This document shows positions 5,449-7,135 of a stretch of 7,135 nucleotides of DNA, piece by piece. Under the pieces are notes generated by a model. It was given only the letters and a program-made list of their open reading frames with translations. It searched no databases and had not been told where the DNA came from. Made by a program: the position numbers and the translations under genes. Numbering within the stretch: position 1 is the stretch's first letter; each line of letters begins with the position of its first letter. Source of the DNA: an uncultured Collinsella sp. (GTDB lineage: Bacteria > Actinomycetota > Coriobacteriia > Coriobacteriales > Coriobacteriaceae); the NCBI GenBank assembly GCA_937925715.1, contig CALAMG010000023.1, forward strand, positions 1 through 7,135, written 5' to 3'.

Positions 5449-5982
5449 AAAGCCAGCAAGAACAAAGTCGGGGATAAAGTCGAGCACGCCCTGGATAGCG
5501 TCAGCACCCAGATAGAACGACAGCGAGCACAGCAGGAACGCCATGATGATGCCGGTTAAACCGATCAGGAAGTGCATCGCATAGACACCCTTAAGGTTGC
5601 CCTGGGCAGAGAAAACATCGGCGCGGTCAACCAGGATCGGCAGGGCGGCGTTGAGGATGTTCTTGATGGCAAGGCACAGCGTGGCGATGGGCATGGCAAG
5701 CGCGATGGCTGCCTCGGTGCTCTGGCCCAGCTGGATAGCGAAGGCGCAGGCGAGCACGCCGCCGATCGTCTCATCAGGCGGCACGTAGGCGCCGATGGAG
5801 ATCGAGCCCATGAACAGCAGCTCCAGACTCGCACCGATCGCGAGGCCGGACTGCAGGTCCCCCAGCACCAGACCCACGAGCGGGCACAGGACGATGGGGC
5901 GGAACGCATAGAGCGTACCGAGCTGGAAGTCGAACTTACCAAATGCGGCGATAAGTCCGATGAGGATTGCTTGGGTAAGCAT
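5209..5982 (-). CDS. PTS mannose/fructose/sorbose-family EIIC component, copy 2 (mosaic)
   Basis: This is a 257-residue membrane channel subunit, the EIIC of the complete PTS. It shares with copy 1 the GTLYAFRPIVLCPLVGLVL stretch (22-40), LELLFMGSISIGAYVPP (53-69) and the acidic end GDEDDDF. The ATG at 5982 follows AAAGGGGGA with about 5 nt spacing. Residues 179-257 lie inside the 1,063-bp repeat and are identical to copy 1. Residues 101-160 are the least alike (32 of 60 identical by my count), for example SAQGNLKGVYAMHFLIGLTG here against ALKGNLKGIYAVHWGIGIWG in copy 1. EIIB lies 58 nt upstream, with a small hairpin in the gap, and EIID overlaps downstream. EIIC is the usual determinant of substrate choice in this PTS family. 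Confidence 0.96.
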   Translation of the reverse strand: MLTQAILIGLIAAFGKFDFQLGTLYAFRPIVLCPLVGLVLGDLQSGLAIGASLELLFMGSISIGAYVPPDETIGGVLACAFAIQLGQSTEAAIALAMPIATLCLAIKNILNAALPILVDRADVFSAQGNLKGVYAMHFLIGLTGIIMAFLLCSLSFYLGADAIQGVLDFIPDFVLAGFGVAANILPAMGFAMLGRLVLTKQLVPFYFLGFLLCSYANVPVLGVALIAIIIGIDKFDLLGLGGAQPQLSAEGDEDDDF

Positions 5983-6009
5983 ACATCCCCCTTTCCTAAT
6001 AGGACACTA

Positions 6010-6029
6010 CGAAGAGCTCAGACTCTTCG
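6010..6029 (-). other. Intercistronic stem-loop between EIIB and EIIC
   Basis: CGAAGAG (6010-6016) and CTCTTCG (6023-6029) form a perfect 7-bp stem with a 6-nt loop, inside the 58-nt gap between the EIIB stop and the EIIC start. No U-run follows, so it is more likely a stability or processing element than a terminator. Confidence 0.5.
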
Positions 6030-6040
6030 AATTCAAACGC

Positions 6041-6523
6041 CTAGAGCACGCTGGCGCAGTCAACCTTGGGGTCATCGGCCAGGGGTCGAATCTCGACCTC
6101 AACGCCACGATCCAGCATCTCGCGCACATCGGCTTCCTCGGCTGCGGTCAGGAAGATCTGACGAGAGACCTGACGAGCATCGGGGCGCTTCTCGTCCTTG
6201 GGCTTGGTGTTGCCCAGGTTGACCGACTTAATCTGCGGGCAGGCCTCAACAAGCTGCTTTGCCTCAGCGATGGTGGCAACGCAGATGATCATCTTGTACT
6301 TGTCGGTCACGCCCGAGTTGATAGCCTCGATGGCATTCGCCATATCCTTGATGACGAGCTTGCAGCCGGCAGGCTTGCCCATCTTGAGCGTCGTCTTCCA
6401 CACCGGGTCGTTGGCGACCTTATCGCCCACGCAGAAGATGCAGTTGGAGCCGAGGCCCTGAACCCAAGAGACCGCGACCTGGCCATGAAGCAGGCGATGG
6501 TCAACGCGAAGTAGCTGAATCAT
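6041..6523 (-). CDS. PTS mannose/fructose/sorbose-family EIIB component
   Basis: EIIB takes the phosphoryl group from EIIA and passes it to the incoming sugar at the EIIC/EIID channel. The 160-residue soluble protein opens with the family signature, LLRVDHRLLHGQV at residues 4-16, in which His13 is the expected phosphorylated residue. The rest matches the family in length and layout, with a VNLGNTKP stretch in the second half and a C-terminal part rich in charged residues (AAEEADVREMLDRGVEVEIRP). The ATG at 6523 follows GGGGGG at a 7-nt spacing; the ATG at 6538 would add five residues ahead of the conserved start and has no better site. It lies 57 nt after EIIA and 58 nt before EIIC. Being the only EIIB in view, it may also serve the second EIIC/EIID pair. 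Confidence 0.96.
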   Translation of the reverse strand: MIQLLRVDHRLLHGQVAVSWVQGLGSNCIFCVGDKVANDPVWKTTLKMGKPAGCKLVIKDMANAIEAINSGVTDKYKMIICVATIAEAKQLVEACPQIKSVNLGNTKPKDEKRPDARQVSRQIFLTAAEEADVREMLDRGVEVEIRPLADDPKVDCASVL

Positions 6524-6547
6524 AATGTGACCCCCCAAAGGTCTTGT

Positions 6548-6560
6548 GCCGTCTTACGGC
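6548..6560 (-). other. Small hairpin between EIIA and EIIB
   Basis: GCCGT (6548-6552) and ACGGC (6556-6560) form a 5-bp stem with a 3-nt loop in the 57-nt gap between EIIA and EIIB. It is short and lacks a U-run; it may be a weak mRNA stability element or chance. Confidence 0.3.
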
Positions 6561-6580
6561 GTGTCAGTAGGTGCTACGGA

Positions 6581-7000
6581 TTAGAACTCTTCTTCCTCGT
6601 CGTCATCGACCAAAAGATCGTTGACGAACTTCACGCGCGTATCGTCCGCAGCGACGATGGCGCGAATCGTCTCTTCAACCGGCGCCGACTCGTCAGAGAA
6701 CAGCAGCTGGATGAGCAGAGGAAGGTTCATGTTGGTAACGAGGTACGTGCGGGGACGCGTCTGGACGATCTTGGTGAACTCGTTGTTGACGCTGCCGCCA
6801 AAGAGGTCGGTGCAGACAACGACATCATCGTCGGCAGCCATGCCTGCCAGCAGTTTTTGGGCCTCCTCGGCCACGTCCATGCGGTCATCGACGAACATTG
6901 AAAGATCGTGGACGTTGTCGCGAGCGCCCGAGAGCAGCTCGACGCTCTCCTTGATGCCGGTGGCGAAGTGCGCATGGCTGGCGATGATGTACTGTCTCAT
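6581..7000 (-). CDS. PTS mannose/fructose-family EIIA component
   Basis: EIIA accepts phosphate from HPr and hands it to EIIB in the cytoplasm. The 139-residue protein starts with IIASHAHFATGI (residues 5-16), where His9 fits the active-site histidine of the ManX/AgaF-like EIIA fold, and TDLFGGSVNN (64-73) supplies the conserved Asp65 and the GGS turn near the active site. The length is normal for a stand-alone EIIA; no EIIB is fused. The ATG at 7000 follows GAGAGGA with about 7 nt spacing. It comes 46 nt after the stop of the SIS-like gene, so it is very likely in the same operon. The C-terminus is a run of acidic residues closed by phenylalanine (VDDDEEEEF), similar in style to the EIIC tail (GDEDDDF). 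Confidence 0.95.
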   Translation of the reverse strand: MRQYIIASHAHFATGIKESVELLSGARDNVHDLSMFVDDRMDVAEEAQKLLAGMAADDDVVVCTDLFGGSVNNEFTKIVQTRPRTYLVTNMNLPLLIQLLFSDESAPVEETIRAIVAADDTRVKFVNDLLVDDDEEEEF

Positions 7001-7046
7001 TCTGTGTTCCTCTCAATAGCCCGGCACGTTCCCGCACCCGTTTTCT

Positions 7047-7135
7047 TTAGTAGTCGAACTGGTGATAGTAGCGACGATACTTGAGGTTGTGCTTGGTGAC
7101 CGTCTCGTAGTAGCGAGCCAGACGGTCGGTCACGA
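7047..7135 (-). CDS. Probable SIS-domain deglycase/isomerase, C-terminal fragment (starts outside window)
   Basis: The reading frame enters from the window edge and stops with TAA at 7049-7047, leaving the last 28 codons. The visible end includes RLARYYETVTKHNLK followed by RRYYHQFDY. This pattern of an aromatic helix, a basic His-containing stretch and an RRY-aromatic ending is what I recall for FrlB-like SIS deglycases linked to PTS loci, but 28 residues are too few to be sure. EIIA starts 46 nt downstream, so it is probably the upstream member of the same operon. Another possibility is any other sugar-phosphate enzyme with a similar tail. Confidence 0.45.
   Translation of the reverse strand, partial: VTDRLARYYETVTKHNLKYRRYYHQFDY

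Overview
The window looks like chromosomal DNA of a high-GC gut actinobacterium of the Coriobacteria, most like Collinsella or a relative. This is an inference from GC-rich codon use, strong AGGAGG-type ribosome sites and the dominance of mannose-family PTS genes; no marker gene is present to prove it. Every supported gene is on the minus strand, so transcription runs from high to low coordinates.

In transcription order the window holds: the 3' end of a probable SIS-domain sugar isomerase/deglycase (7047-7135); PTS EIIA (6581-7000); EIIB (6041-6523); EIIC copy 2 (5209-5982); EIID copy 2 (4395-5219); a strong intrinsic terminator (4335-4365); an EamA/DMT-family permease (3416-4306); a promoter with an operator-like dyad (3328-3369); a second EIIC (2417-3190) and EIID (1603-2427); a 14-bp stem-loop; an MFS permease (296-1510); a second promoter of the same design (176-217); and the 5' end of another probable SIS-domain protein (1-125).

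The first block is a complete mannose/fructose/sorbose-family phosphotransferase. EIIA and EIIB carry the phosphoryl group (His9 and His13), and EIIC and EIID form the membrane channel. The second block is an EIIC/EIID pair with no EIIA or EIIB in the window, so it probably borrows those of the first block. The layout of PTS genes between SIS-domain genes resembles the gfr and frl loci for Amadori compounds (glucoselysine and fructoselysine), in which a PTS imports and phosphorylates the glycated amino acid and SIS-fold deglycases split it. The substrate cannot be fixed from this window.

The most striking structure is a 1,063-bp direct repeat (1594-2656 and 4386-5448). It covers all of EIID and the last 79 codons of EIIC, and I see only one base difference between the copies. 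Upstream of a sharp breakpoint at EIIC codon 178/179 the two EIIC proteins fall to about 74% identity. This points to recent gene conversion, with the diverged EIIC N-terminal parts perhaps setting specificity. The second structure is a shared promoter/operator module placed before both the EIIC/EIID/MFS block and the downstream SIS gene, which implies one regulon.
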